Shown: positions 41,301-46,995 of the stretch, piece after piece
Position numbering within the stretch: the first letter of the stretch is position 1
How the letters are laid out: every line of letters starts with the position of its first letter
From: Atherinomorus stipes
Taxonomy: Eukaryota; Chordata; Actinopteri; Atheriniformes; Atherinidae
Assembly (NCBI GenBank): GCA_023101725.1
Contig: JALJCO010001416.1
Location: forward strand, 83,337 to 147,336
Direction: 5' to 3'
Length of the DNA stretch: 64,000 nucleotides
Made by a program: the position numbers and the translations under genes
The notes under the pieces: model-generated
The model's input: only the letters and a program-made list of their open reading frames with translations
The model's database searches: none
What the model was told of the DNA's origin: nothing

Positions 41301-42701
41301 AAGATGTCTGCTGGAATTCAGGAGCGTTGTTATTGACGTCAATCACGTCAACAATCACTTTTGTGGCTGCTTTTTTGTCAGTGGTGATCACCTCTAGCTC
41401 AAACTGTGGGGAAATATCAGCATTGATTGGTCCTGCAGTGCTGATTAAGCCAGTATCTGGGTTGATAGTAAATCTGTTCTTGTCAGAAGTGTGTTTAAAA
41501 GCATATTTTAGATGTGGATACTTTGGCACAGCTGTTACCATGGTGACAGGTGTGTGTAGAGGGGCAGATTCACTCAGACTGACTCTGTAAATGGACTTTT
41601 CAAATACAGGAGGGCCCTTTTGGAACTGTGCCGAAGTGACATGTACCAATTTAGCAGATGAAAATTGAGGGGGGTGCCCTTGTCCTTTGCCTGTAAAGTG
41701 AGGTTGTATCCAAAAGGTTGACTGTCCCAGTCCACATCTTTGACAGCTTTGATTTTATACTCCTTACTCCCAGGGCTGCTTCTTACAGCCTTGAACTGCT
41801 GAAGAGGGTCACCGGCAACAATGCTCAGAGATGCTATTTCTCCATTTGGTCCCTGATCTTTGTCCTCCACCGTCACAATGGCATATGTGGGGTCGTGATC
41901 TGCATCTGAGGGCGTCAAGGTCACTGCAGTAATTACAGGTGCGTGCTCATTGGCCTGCTCCACTCTGACTGTTAGTTTGGCCATGCTGCTAAACCCGCTG
42001 CTGCCATACAGCTTCATCCCTCTGTCCACTGCAAGGATCTCCAACTCGTACAGCTTCGTCTCAGAAAAGTCGAGTTTGCCAGTCAGTGTAACGACACCGC
42101 TTGTCGGATGCACAGCAAACATATCCGTCCACTCTCTGAAACTGTAGTAGTATTCTCCATTCGTACCGATATCTGCATCAGTTGCCGTGACCTTGGCCAC
42201 ACTTGTGCGTATGGCCGTGTTCTCTGGTAGAGAGATGCTATAGGATGTTGGTGAGAAGAGGGGCCTCAGATCATTGGTGTCCAGTACCTGCACCTTTACT
42301 CGAGTTCGACACTCGAAATTGGTGTTCCTCTCTGAAGCTTTTACAGTTAGCATATAGTGGTCTTTAACCTCCCGGTTCAGAATGGCAGTGCTGCCTCCTT
42401 TGGTCCTTATTCGCAAAAAACTGAAATCTCCCAGCACGTAGTCCTCTGCTTTGAATAAGTTCTCATTGTCTCCAGAGATTATTTTGTACCGTATCTCCCA
42501 AGTTGGGTCTGTGACGTAGATCCCCATCTTGGTGTGACTCTCTAAGTAAGTCTTAGCAGCCGAGTTCTCATATATGGTGGCGTTGTAAACAGAGTGAGTG
42601 AACTGCATGGAGGTGGCCCTTGCCATCCTTTGGTTTCCTGCGCAGCCACAGAAAAGCTGCAGGAGCAGCACAAGCAGTGGTACCCAGTGCTTCCCCATCA
42701 T
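1..42701 (-). CDS. fat1: fat1-like atypical cadherin, 5' coding part (exons 2-6, incomplete at window edge)
   Basis: This is a minus-strand gene split into five visible coding exons: 39438-42701, 19405-19719, 7707-7768, 831-1159 and 1-128. Joined, they encode a signal peptide followed by tandem cadherin repeats with the DXD, DXNDN and LDRE calcium-site motifs. Similarity is closer to FAT1 than to FAT3 as I know these families, for example in the [16 protein letters not shown] and [13 protein letters not shown] segments. FAT1 is a giant single-pass membrane cadherin (34 cadherin repeats, laminin G, EGF repeats) acting in cell adhesion, planar polarity and Hippo signalling. Only roughly the first third of the ectodomain is here; the rest lies beyond position 1. 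Junction phases are 1, 1, 0 and 0 and all agree. Two single-base gaps in homopolymers break the frame. Whether it is fat1a or fat1b cannot be told. Confidence 0.93.
129..830 (-). other. fat1 intron 5 (702 bp)
   Basis: AT-rich intron with GTGAGT donor (825-830) and AG acceptor (129-130). The short ORF within it shows no family similarity. I see no repeat or RNA gene. Confidence 0.85.
831..1159 (-). CDS. fat1: fat1 exon 5: end of cadherin repeat 10 and most of repeat 11, with a frame break
   Basis: The acceptor is TTTCTCCTCAG ending at 1160; the donor GTGAGT is at 825-830. It encodes [13 protein letters not shown], the linker [26 protein letters not shown] and [19 protein letters not shown] in one frame. 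After that, similarity continues in another frame ([20 protein letters not shown] and on) up to the donor. The switch falls in a run of five As on the plus strand (900-904), where six are needed. The exon is 329 nt; 330 would be 110 whole codons, as phases 0 and 0 on both sides require. Apart from this gap the exon looks functional, with normal splice sites. Confidence 0.9.
1971..2903 (+). mobile_element. hAT-family element remnant with transposase fragment
   Basis: The left part reads CTAGGGCTGGGTGATATCGA, a terminal sequence widely seen in fish hAT elements; a run of AATCG-type motifs follows at 2820-2895. Between them lies a transposase fragment (separate entry). I could not find a matching inverted terminus on the right, so the right limit is approximate and the copy is probably truncated or internally deleted. 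Confidence 0.6.
2011..2367 (+). pseudogene. hAT (BED-finger type) transposase N-terminal fragment
   Basis: The frame gives [20 protein letters not shown], then IGTDLQPYS, an F at the FCKLL segment and EPHYKCP. This order (helix, FI..D..PYS, then F..LL...EP.Y..P) is the region just after the BED zinc finger in hAT/ZBED-type transposases. The open frame stops at 2367 after about 120 residues, while complete transposases have about 600, and the catalytic and dimerisation parts are absent. It is a dead fragment inside fat1 intron 4, on the strand opposite to fat1. Confidence 0.7.
5215..5402. repeat. Dispersed fish repeat (SINE/LINE-like fragment)
   Basis: It contains TACCTTGCTCAAGGGCCCAT, then GTCGGGGACTCAAACCCAGG and TTAACCACTAGGCTATTCA. 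This is the layout of a very common teleost interspersed repeat ('...CCTTGCTCAAGGGCA...ACCACTAGGCCA'). Family name and exact ends are not resolvable here. Confidence 0.6.
7707..7768 (-). CDS. fat1: fat1 exon 4: 62-nt small exon in cadherin repeat 10
   Basis: This small exon is missed by length-based ORF calling. The acceptor is TTTTCAACAG ending at 7769 and the donor is GTTAGC at 7701-7706. It encodes, after the Gly shared with exon 3, [20 protein letters not shown]: the LDRE strand motif of a cadherin repeat in the position where FAT1 has a closely similar segment. Phase 1 at entry and phase 0 at exit fit exons 3 and 5. The donor GTTAGC is weaker than the consensus at positions +3 and +6. 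Confidence 0.92.
9975..10090. repeat. hAT-MITE-like fragment rich in CCGATA/TATCGG
   Basis: Repeated inverted copies of CCAATACCGATATTGG-like and GGCCGATA motifs occur around a poly-A run. Such CCGATATCGG-rich blocks are the subterminal parts of common fish hAT-type MITEs. No second terminus or target duplication was found. Confidence 0.4.
10430..10620. repeat. Dispersed MITE-like fragment (GCCCTTTTCACTCTAGCACC)
   Basis: GCCCTTTTCACTCTAGCACC with CTACTTAGCCCTG after it resembles the terminus of a common fish repeat that starts with 'TTTTCCACTAGCACCTACTC'. Only one end is recognisable. Confidence 0.35.
14512..14629 (+). mobile_element. hAT-like terminus, left end of an interrupted element
   Basis: TAGGGCTGTAACGGTACATG is followed by GTCGAACTGTTCGGTACA-type inverted motifs. 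It resembles the ends of fish hAT elements ('TAGGGCTGTAACGGTA'). The element is broken at 14630 by a TTAA-flanked insertion and may resume at 15374, where a BED-finger fragment lies. No right end was found before 19 kb. Confidence 0.45.
14630..15373. mobile_element. TTAA-flanked MITE (piggyBac-like target site), 744 bp
   Basis: TTAA lies at 14630-14633 and at 15370-15373. Just inside are inverted termini: AGGTGAACTCAGTAACTT on the left, and on the right the complement of AGCAGAACTCAGTAACTT (15 of 18 identical). The interior is GC-richer than its surroundings and has short open frames with no known domain. Duplicated TTAA is the hallmark of piggyBac-type insertion, so this is most likely a non-autonomous relative. 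Confidence 0.65.
15480..15587 (+). pseudogene. Degenerate BED zinc-finger fragment of an hAT transposase
   Basis: In one frame [17 protein letters not shown] is readable (bases near 15546-15597), with the C-x2-C pair in the setting typical of BED fingers of hAT transposases. An in-frame stop lies just upstream, and the finger's second half (the H-x3-5-H part) is missing because a further element starts at 15588. It fits a transposase N-terminus belonging to the element whose left end is at 14512, but that link is inference. Confidence 0.45.
15588..17183. mobile_element. Element with CAGTGTTTCCC terminal inverted repeats
   Basis: The left end is CAGTGTTTCCCCCATCAGC; the right end is the complement of CAGTGTTTCCCTACCAGC. 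The first 11 bases match exactly and most of the next seven match. CAGTGTTTCCC is a frequent terminus of fish hAT elements. Its flanks (TGCGGTTG and GTTCGGGT) do not form a clean 8-bp duplication, so the pairing is probable but not proven. Another element (15641-16558) lies inside. Confidence 0.4.
15641..16558. mobile_element. MITE with GGGCCCGGTTGTTCA-type inverted ends, 918 bp
   Basis: The left end is CCAGGGCCCGGTTGTTCA; the right end is the complement of CCTGGGCCCAGTTGTTCA (16 of 18 identical). Similarity between the two arms continues inward in GTTAGCTAACCGACTGTTAA and its counterpart. This terminus is very common in teleost genomes. No open frame of note and no clear target duplication were seen. 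It is nested in the CAGTGTTTCCC element. Confidence 0.6.
17306..17410. repeat. 28-bp perfect inverted repeat around a (TA)n core
   Basis: The arms at 17306-17333 and 17383-17410 are exact reverse complements, starting GGCAAACAAGACACATAGCC. Between them is a TA microsatellite. The whole forms a potential cruciform or hairpin of 105 bp. No target duplication flanks it. The TA run also varies easily, so the length given may differ between individuals. Confidence 0.85.
19405..19719 (-). CDS. fat1: fat1 exon 3: end of cadherin repeat 9, start of repeat 10
   Basis: The exon is 315 nt. The acceptor is TTTTAG ending at 19720 and the donor GTAAGA starts at 19404. The reading starts with two bases completing a Gly codon from exon 2 (phase 1) and ends in phase 1 again. 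It encodes a repeat containing [12 protein letters not shown], the calcium-site linker [10 protein letters not shown], then QTSEPVYYP and NSPKDVS, and it ends in [13 protein letters not shown]. These segments are near-diagnostic for FAT1 or FAT3; the whole fits FAT1. No frame break was seen. It is separated from exon 2 by a 19.7-kb intron. Confidence 0.95.
20370..20925. repeat. Dispersed MITE-like repeat rich in ATTCGGAAT inverted motifs
   Basis: At the left, AATTCGGAATGAATTATTCC forms a local palindrome; at the right are ATTCGGAATTAAA and GGTTTACATGAC. Such TTTACATGA...ATTCCGAAT blocks are a known fish repeat type. The ends are approximate and no target duplication was identified. Confidence 0.45.
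20935..21050 (+). mobile_element. hAT-like MITE end (TAGGGATGCACCGATGCATC)
   Basis: TAGGGATGCACCGATGCATC is followed by several inverted copies of CATCGGCC/GGCCGATG, typical of the terminal part of fish hAT MITEs. No mirror terminus was found to the right, so it is probably a truncated copy. Confidence 0.5.
22836..22905 (+). mobile_element. Short hAT-terminus remnant
   Basis: TCTAGGGCTGGACAATAGAA resembles the 'TAGGGCTGGGCAATA' end of fish hAT elements. Only the terminus is recognisable. Confidence 0.35.
25500..26215. repeat. Dispersed fish repeat block (CATAGACTCCCATGTTAAAA)
   Basis: It contains CCATAGACTCCCATGTTAAA, CAGCAGAAATAAACAGGTTT and, at the right, TATATACAGTCTATG; related segments recur across teleost genomes. 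It is GC-richer than the surroundings. There are two GGAAGCT...CCG-type direct motifs (near 25828 and 26172). It may be more than one repeat; the exact ends are unclear. Confidence 0.45.
26429..28625. mobile_element. TTA-flanked PIF/Harbinger-like element with internal insertions, 2.2 kb
   Basis: TTA at 26429-26431 and at 28623-28625 flank inverted termini. The left end is GGGTCCGTTCACACTT; the right is the complement of GGGTGCATTCACACCA. A 3-bp TTA duplication with GG-starting ends fits PIF/Harbinger. No transposase is readable. The interior holds hAT-like ends at about 26623 (TAGGGATGTAAAAATAATCG) and 28367 (complement of TAGAGCCCTATGAAATCC), so other elements have landed inside. A C- and G-rich stretch lies at 28140-28200. 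Confidence 0.5.
30486..30750 (+). repeat. Dispersed fish repeat ('GGTAAATG...GAGCAATGTGGGGTTCAG')
   Basis: It begins AAATGGTAAATGCTCCACA and runs through a CATTCATCCATTCCCACA segment to GGAGCAATGTGGGGTTCAGC, TTGCCTAAGGACCCTTCAAC and CACCTGAGCCACAGCC. This order of motifs is a well-known teleost interspersed repeat. It is diverged and contains no long frame. Confidence 0.65.
31690..31760 (+). repeat. SINE/LINE 3'-tail-like fragment
   Basis: TTGTAAGTTGCTTTGGGTAA then AAGCATCTGCTAAGTAACTT matches the conserved 3' tail shared by fish L2-type LINEs and SINEs ('GTCGCTTTGGATAAAAGCGTCTGCTAAATG'). Only the tail is present. Confidence 0.6.
32009..32056. repeat. CTT microsatellite with T-run
   Basis: (TTC)n is followed by a run of about 25 Ts. 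Copy number is likely variable and sequence quality here uncertain. Confidence 0.85.
36206..36643. mobile_element. hAT-like MITE nested in the outer element, 422 bp
   Basis: The element spans 36214-36635. The left end is TAGGCATGGGCGATA; the right is the complement of TAGGGATGGGCGATA (14 of 15 identical). The target duplication ATGGACGA is exact at 36206-36213 and 36636-36643 and consists of sequence belonging to the outer element, so this insertion is younger. The internal open frame has no known domain. Confidence 0.85.
37425..37767. mobile_element. Second hAT-like MITE nested in the outer element, 327 bp
   Basis: The element spans 37433-37759. The ends are TAGAGATACACTGATCC and the complement of TAGAGATTCACCGATCC. 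The target duplication GCTGATAC is exact at 37425-37432 and 37760-37767. GATCC/GGATC motifs repeat inside both ends, as in fish hAT MITEs. It is non-coding. Confidence 0.85.
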
Positions 42702-42726
42702 CGTACCGAGATCTTCACAAAACCAC
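39438..42726 (-). CDS. fat1: fat1 exon 2: start codon, signal peptide, cadherin repeats 1-8 and start of 9
   Basis: The acceptor is a pyrimidine tract ending in AG at 42727-42728; the donor GTGAGT is at 39432-39437. The start is ATG at 42701, with an A at -3; a second ATG follows directly at 42698 and has a good context too. Residues 1-22 ([20 protein letters not shown] and on) form a hydrophobic signal peptide. DTNDLRP at residues 141-147 and NEHAP at 251-255 mark repeat ends; later ends read [27 protein letters not shown] and DVNDNPPKF. The frame breaks at residue about 344 in GTP, where a run of six Cs on the coding strand (41669-41674) should be seven. After the break 745 codons are open. 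The coding length is 3264 nt; one restored base gives 1088 codons plus one base, which fits the phase-1 donor and the large exon 2 of vertebrate FAT1. N-glycosylation sequons such as NAT and NLT are present. Confidence 0.94.
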
Positions 42727-44137
42727 CTGGGGAAGAAAAAAAAAAAAAGAATTTTTAGCATTAAAATCACTCATAAATGTGTATCAAATGGCATCAGCTG
42801 TTATTGAAAAAAAATGCAAATAACCAGACTCTTTAAAATGGTATGACAAGTGAAGGCCAGGCTGATAAGTGGCTAAATAGGCTCCATGTGGAAATAAGAT
42901 GAGACGGTCAGGTGACTAGATCTGAGCCAGGCTGCTCCCATATCTGCACAAAACCAGATGCCAACTATGTGCACTTCCCAACAGTGAAAGCTTATTTTTC
43001 CAAACATCGTCTTAATGAGCCCAGAACACTGGTACTTAAAAGGCATAAACAAGTAAATCTTTCATTTCCCTGCTGAAAAAAAAAAAATACAGAGATCTTA
43101 TTCATCTGGAAAAGAAATATAATGGCAAAACCAAGACAGCAGCAGCTATTTTAGATAACATTTGACAACTGTTCTGGACTTCTTACTATTTTAACAATGT
43201 GGAAAGAAAAGCAAAGGTTTCCATGCAAATTAAACACAAGACTTCTCGTTAAAATCTCGTTGCAACACAAACAAGAGTAAAAACCACCGTTGAGATGACT
43301 GCAACTGCCTTCAGATTGCAGATTCATTCGTTTACAGCCGCTTTATGGCGTCTCGGCCTCTGCTCTAGAGTACATACAAAGACAAATAAAAGCAAGACGT
43401 CGCTGTGTCTGCGCAAGAATGCTTCGAATAAAACCTACATTATTTGCTTTTGGCGTGTCAAGATGACCAGAGCAGGGTTTAGTTATTAATGTTTTAAGTC
43501 GGGTTAATAAGTGACAAGACCGTTCCCAAAACACCTTAAGTCTAAAACTACTGCCTGCAGGTACAAAAGAACCATCTGCTTGTGGACGACCATTGTAAAA
43601 ATTTAAATTACACGAACAACTTGTAGCTCATTTTGTGCCGTAATAGGCTAAAATATCGGGAAAATAGTAGATTAAGTCTGTCAACTTTAATTCAGAGACC
43701 CGTTTTCATTGAGAAAAAGTTTGCAGCTTCAAGAAAATAAGTTAGGTGCCTCGAGACTATTTCATTGCAAACCCCATCCCCCAACTACAGCCATTCACTT
43801 CTTGAAACGATGGCAGCCGTGCGCTGCGCGGAGACTGGCCAGAAAAACCACCGCGCACCTTCCAAACACTAAATTAAACAATGCATAAAAAAAACTCTTT
43901 CACTGGACTATGTAGTGCGCTTGATCGAAAATTGTGTCCAAATATTAGTTTTGTCAAATAAAAAGTAAACTTCTTCAAAGAGGCAGAGAAATCACGGTTG
44001 GGTTTTCCACACAGCCCGCAGCTCACAATAGCAGTCCTGACCGATCTCAACTTTTTTACACGTTACAAAGATGCCGATGCTAAAGCGCCGCGCACATAAA
44101 AAAGCCCAGAAGAATCCCAAAATGATGATTTACATAC
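42727..44137 (-). other. Upstream of fat1 exon 2: probable intron 1
   Basis: The AG acceptor at 42727-42728 shows that at least one 5' untranslated exon lies upstream. This stretch is AT-rich with short A-runs and no coding features. Its upstream limit depends on which candidate first exon is used. Confidence 0.6.
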
Positions 44138-45995
44138 CTCTGTTACAATTAATTTCGTATATTGGGGGGTTTTGCATGTAGTTTATATGTTCCAAATCTC
44201 GGCATGGTAATACGTGGACTTCTCTCCTCTCCGTTACTCCATCTGCCACCAGCAGGCTGGCTCTCTTTTCCCTCACTCGCTGCTTTGCTTTCTCTCCCAC
44301 ACTGGATCTGCCCGATATCTCTCCGCGCTGCGCACGTCCGGATCTACTTACCGGCTCGGAAACCTTTCCGCTCTGAAACGCACATACTGGGGCACTTTGC
44401 TGAGGTTGCCATGTATTTTCAAGAATATTCCCAAAATGGCCCAGCTACATCAGCTTAATTAATTTTTTTTAGAAGCAAACACTTTGACTCCATTGTCACT
44501 TATTGTTTCCATCTAAACCGCCTACTTTTTGAGCCTGTGTGCGCACCTGTAGAAAATACACAGCCATTATCATTTCCTTTTAATCGCAAAATGAGACTAT
44601 TTCCACTAATAAACAGATATGTAGACTTCAGTGGGATTTTTTTTCTTCTCTCAGCTGTGTTTGAATAGTCGTTCAAGTTACCTCCTGGCTTATATGCTGA
44701 TAATTGCAACAAGCTCATTTACAGTAACCCACCACAGTGTCCTCCGCTGTCCAAATGGAATACCTTATTCTCCTAAACCACAACACTTATCTGGGATGAT
44801 TTGAATGGTTATTTTGTGCATGACTTCCTAACAGATAATGAGCAAACAACTTAAATTTCGATTAAACAATAATTTATGCTCGCTTTGTTAAATAATTGCC
44901 TCACAATAACAATGAAATTACCCCCTAGGCTACTGCTTTGTAAATGAAATAGTAGTTTAGGGCTTCCCTCATGATGATAAATAAGCTAATAATACACGAG
45001 AGTGCAGGAGAGTTGTAACACCACTCCTGAAGTTGATCTCATCATTCTTACTAATGCTTCTATAATATACTCGGCTTACAATAAAGTGGCCACAGTGCGC
45101 GTGGGGTCAGTATATCAGCGCATTTCAAAAGGGGATGAGATGCTGGAACTCGTTGTTCCTATAAACACCCCTCCTTACTGGGTCATTCGGACTTTTTCTC
45201 AGTGTAGACCAAATCTGTGCCACCTTCTGCACATGCACGCAGGAGTGTGGCTGCTGTGCGACTGATGGCGCTGTCTCACTGCTCTTGTCCGGACCGCAGA
45301 GATCCAGCTGGGGCGCTTGCACAGAGCTTGTGCTGCATGCAGCTTGACAACTTGTCAACATGTAGCCCTACTGCTCTTCTGTGCGTGAGTGCAGGTGCGC
45401 GTGAGTGCGCTAAGCGAGTTGCGTTTGGGGTTTTGGGAAGTCAATGGGACACGCAGACTGATAGGCTATACCTTCCAAAACATGCGGCTACTTAAGTCAA
45501 AGTTTTAGGAGTAACATTTGGAATAATTTCCTTGCATTTCTCAGTCATATCTTCAAATATTTTTACTTACCCGATCAGCAAAACGACCCCTTGCTCCAAA
45601 GTTTGCTTCACATAAATCTTGGCAGGTTTTGGTAAATATTCTTTGCGATCATCATCTCTTATAAAAAGCTCAGTGTAAATAGACCACTTTCCCCCCTCTT
45701 CAGTCCCTCACCGTTTTACAGCCACTTCCGATCTGCACTGAGTAACGCACATGGTGTCTTTGTACAGTAAAGCTGCAGGCTACGGTTTTACCTCGCGCCT
45801 CCACTCCGCAATGGTACAGGTGGGGTAGCATACTGTTGCTGCCTTCAGGTGATATCGGAAATATCGCGATCCTTGGAGGAGCCCAGAGGCAGATAAGAAT
45901 AGTAAAGATGTCGTGATTTCTGTGCTCGCTGCCCTCCCCTTAGAAAAACAGCAGTACAAGGGGGAGGGTGGGAGAGGGAGGGGAGAGGAGATCAC
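44138..45995 (-). promoter_or_regulatory. fat1: Candidate fat1 promoter and non-coding first exon region
   Basis: The region has more CpG than its surroundings (notably 44310-44400 and 45770-45880) and several good minus-strand donors: GTATGT ending an exon at 44138, GTAAGT at 44352 and 45571, and GTAAAA at 45792. For 45571, a TTTATAAG box lies about 90 bp upstream (45656-45663), which would allow a short first exon. Vertebrate FAT1 has a non-coding first exon, so one of these is probably real; sequence alone does not say which. Nothing else is recognisable here. Confidence 0.3.
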
Positions 45996-46252
45996 ATCAC
46001 TGATGGTGAAAGTGATGTCTGCGGCTCTTTGCCTGTGTGTTTTTGTTCTGCCTTTCTCCTTATCTGATCAATTGTCATGCAGATAAATTCCTCAGCTTGA
46101 TGAATTAATTAAGATTGTCTGCTGCATGTTCTGTGCTCCGCGCAAATAGCATTTAAAGGTGAAAGCTACAACTTTTCATCAAAGCAATCATTTTTTAAAG
46201 AAAATAATACATCCACTGCTCGTCTAGAGGGGTGCAGAATAAAAATATGAAT

Positions 46253-46539
46253 CCCCCCCCCCCCCCCCCCCCCAAACACACAAACAAACAAACAAACAGA
46301 AAAACAGTTTTATCAATTTCTAAAAGTAAATATTTACATCTGATTAAATGTTCCAATCCACTGCTATTTGTAGAGCACTTTAAAAACAACAGTCAACCAA
46401 AGTGTTGCACGTAAATTCACAAACAAAATGCAAATAAAATACAAATTCCTAGGCTTATAATATTTAAAACATAAAGCAATTGCAATTTAAAAAACTTTCA
46501 GTTAGAGTAAAAATGCACCCCCCCCCCCCCCCCCCCCCC
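46253..46539. repeat. Two poly-C tracts (21 and 22 Cs)
   Basis: Pure C runs lie at 46253-46273 and 46518-46539. The first is followed by a short (CAAA)n repeat. In the sister MITE copy the position of the first tract is only CCCC, so the tract expanded. Sequence accuracy in such runs is usually low. Confidence 0.8.
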
Positions 46540-46742
46540 ACCCCCCAAAAAAATGTTTTCAGCAAAGTTTTAAAACACGTTGGGAGTCTTTGCTGTTAGG
46601 ATTGGCGGAGTTGCTATGTGTAGAAATAGCTTCTCCGTTGCCTTACATTTCTCAAATTCAAGCAGACAAAAAACAAAGAACATTTTCTAATGCTAATTAC
46701 TGGTTAGCCGGTTCTGTAACGGTAATGCTAACTGCGTGAGTG

Positions 46743-46944
46743 TTTAAGGCTGCTACATACTCCGCGAGAAGTGAGAACTTTCTTCTTGTTCTCGAGGCCA
46801 TAAGAACAAAATGACGTCACACCCAGTCTCAGAGCTTCTTGTGGAGTATGTATGACTTGACAAATACAAACTTTTTTCTTTGTCTTGCAGCCTCAAGGGC
46901 AAGAAAAAGGTTCCCGCTTCTCGTGGAGTATGTAACAAGTTTTA
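46743..46944. mobile_element. Small MITE nested in copy 1, 194 bp
   Basis: The element spans 46747-46940. Its ends are AGGCTGCTACATACTCCGCG and the complement of ACTTGTTACATACTCCACG, sharing TACATACTCC and CGAGAAG. The short direct repeat TTTA (or TTA) flanks it at 46743-46746 and 46941-46944. The sister copy at 53375 has an uninterrupted GAGTGTTATTGCACTACC here, showing the empty site. It contains a TGACGTCA palindrome (CRE-like), meaning unknown. Confidence 0.7.
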
Positions 46945-46995
46945 GTGTGCCACCTACTGGTGGGGAGGAATTAAACTTGTAACTATCATCTTTAA

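Larger units (their letters stand above)
46153..46995. mobile_element. TTAA-flanked MITE, copy 1 (843 bp, with insertion)
   Basis: TTAA at 46153-46156 and 46992-46995 flank the ends AGGTGAAAGCTACAACTT (left) and the complement of AGATGATAGTTACAAGTT (right). It matches the copy at 52932-53427 through ACATCCACTGCTCGTCTAGA-like, GGGGTGCAGAATAAAA, GTAAATATTTACATCTGATT and CCACCTACTGGTGGGGAGGA. Compared with that copy it has gained two C-runs (46253-46273 and 46518-46539) and a 194-bp insertion (46747-46940). It lies just upstream of the fat1 promoter region. Confidence 0.7.

Noticed and set aside
41574..42770. Two separate cadherin genes (398 aa and 745 aa frames)
   Set aside because: They are one exon interrupted by a single-base loss; both parts align in order to the N-terminus of FAT1 and no start, stop or splice signal separates them. 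The first 23 codons before ATG 42701 are intron and 5' UTR read-through.
39257..42823. Plus-strand frames overlapping fat1 exon 2
   Set aside because: They are antisense shadows of the cadherin coding sequence; codon structure and motifs belong to the minus strand.
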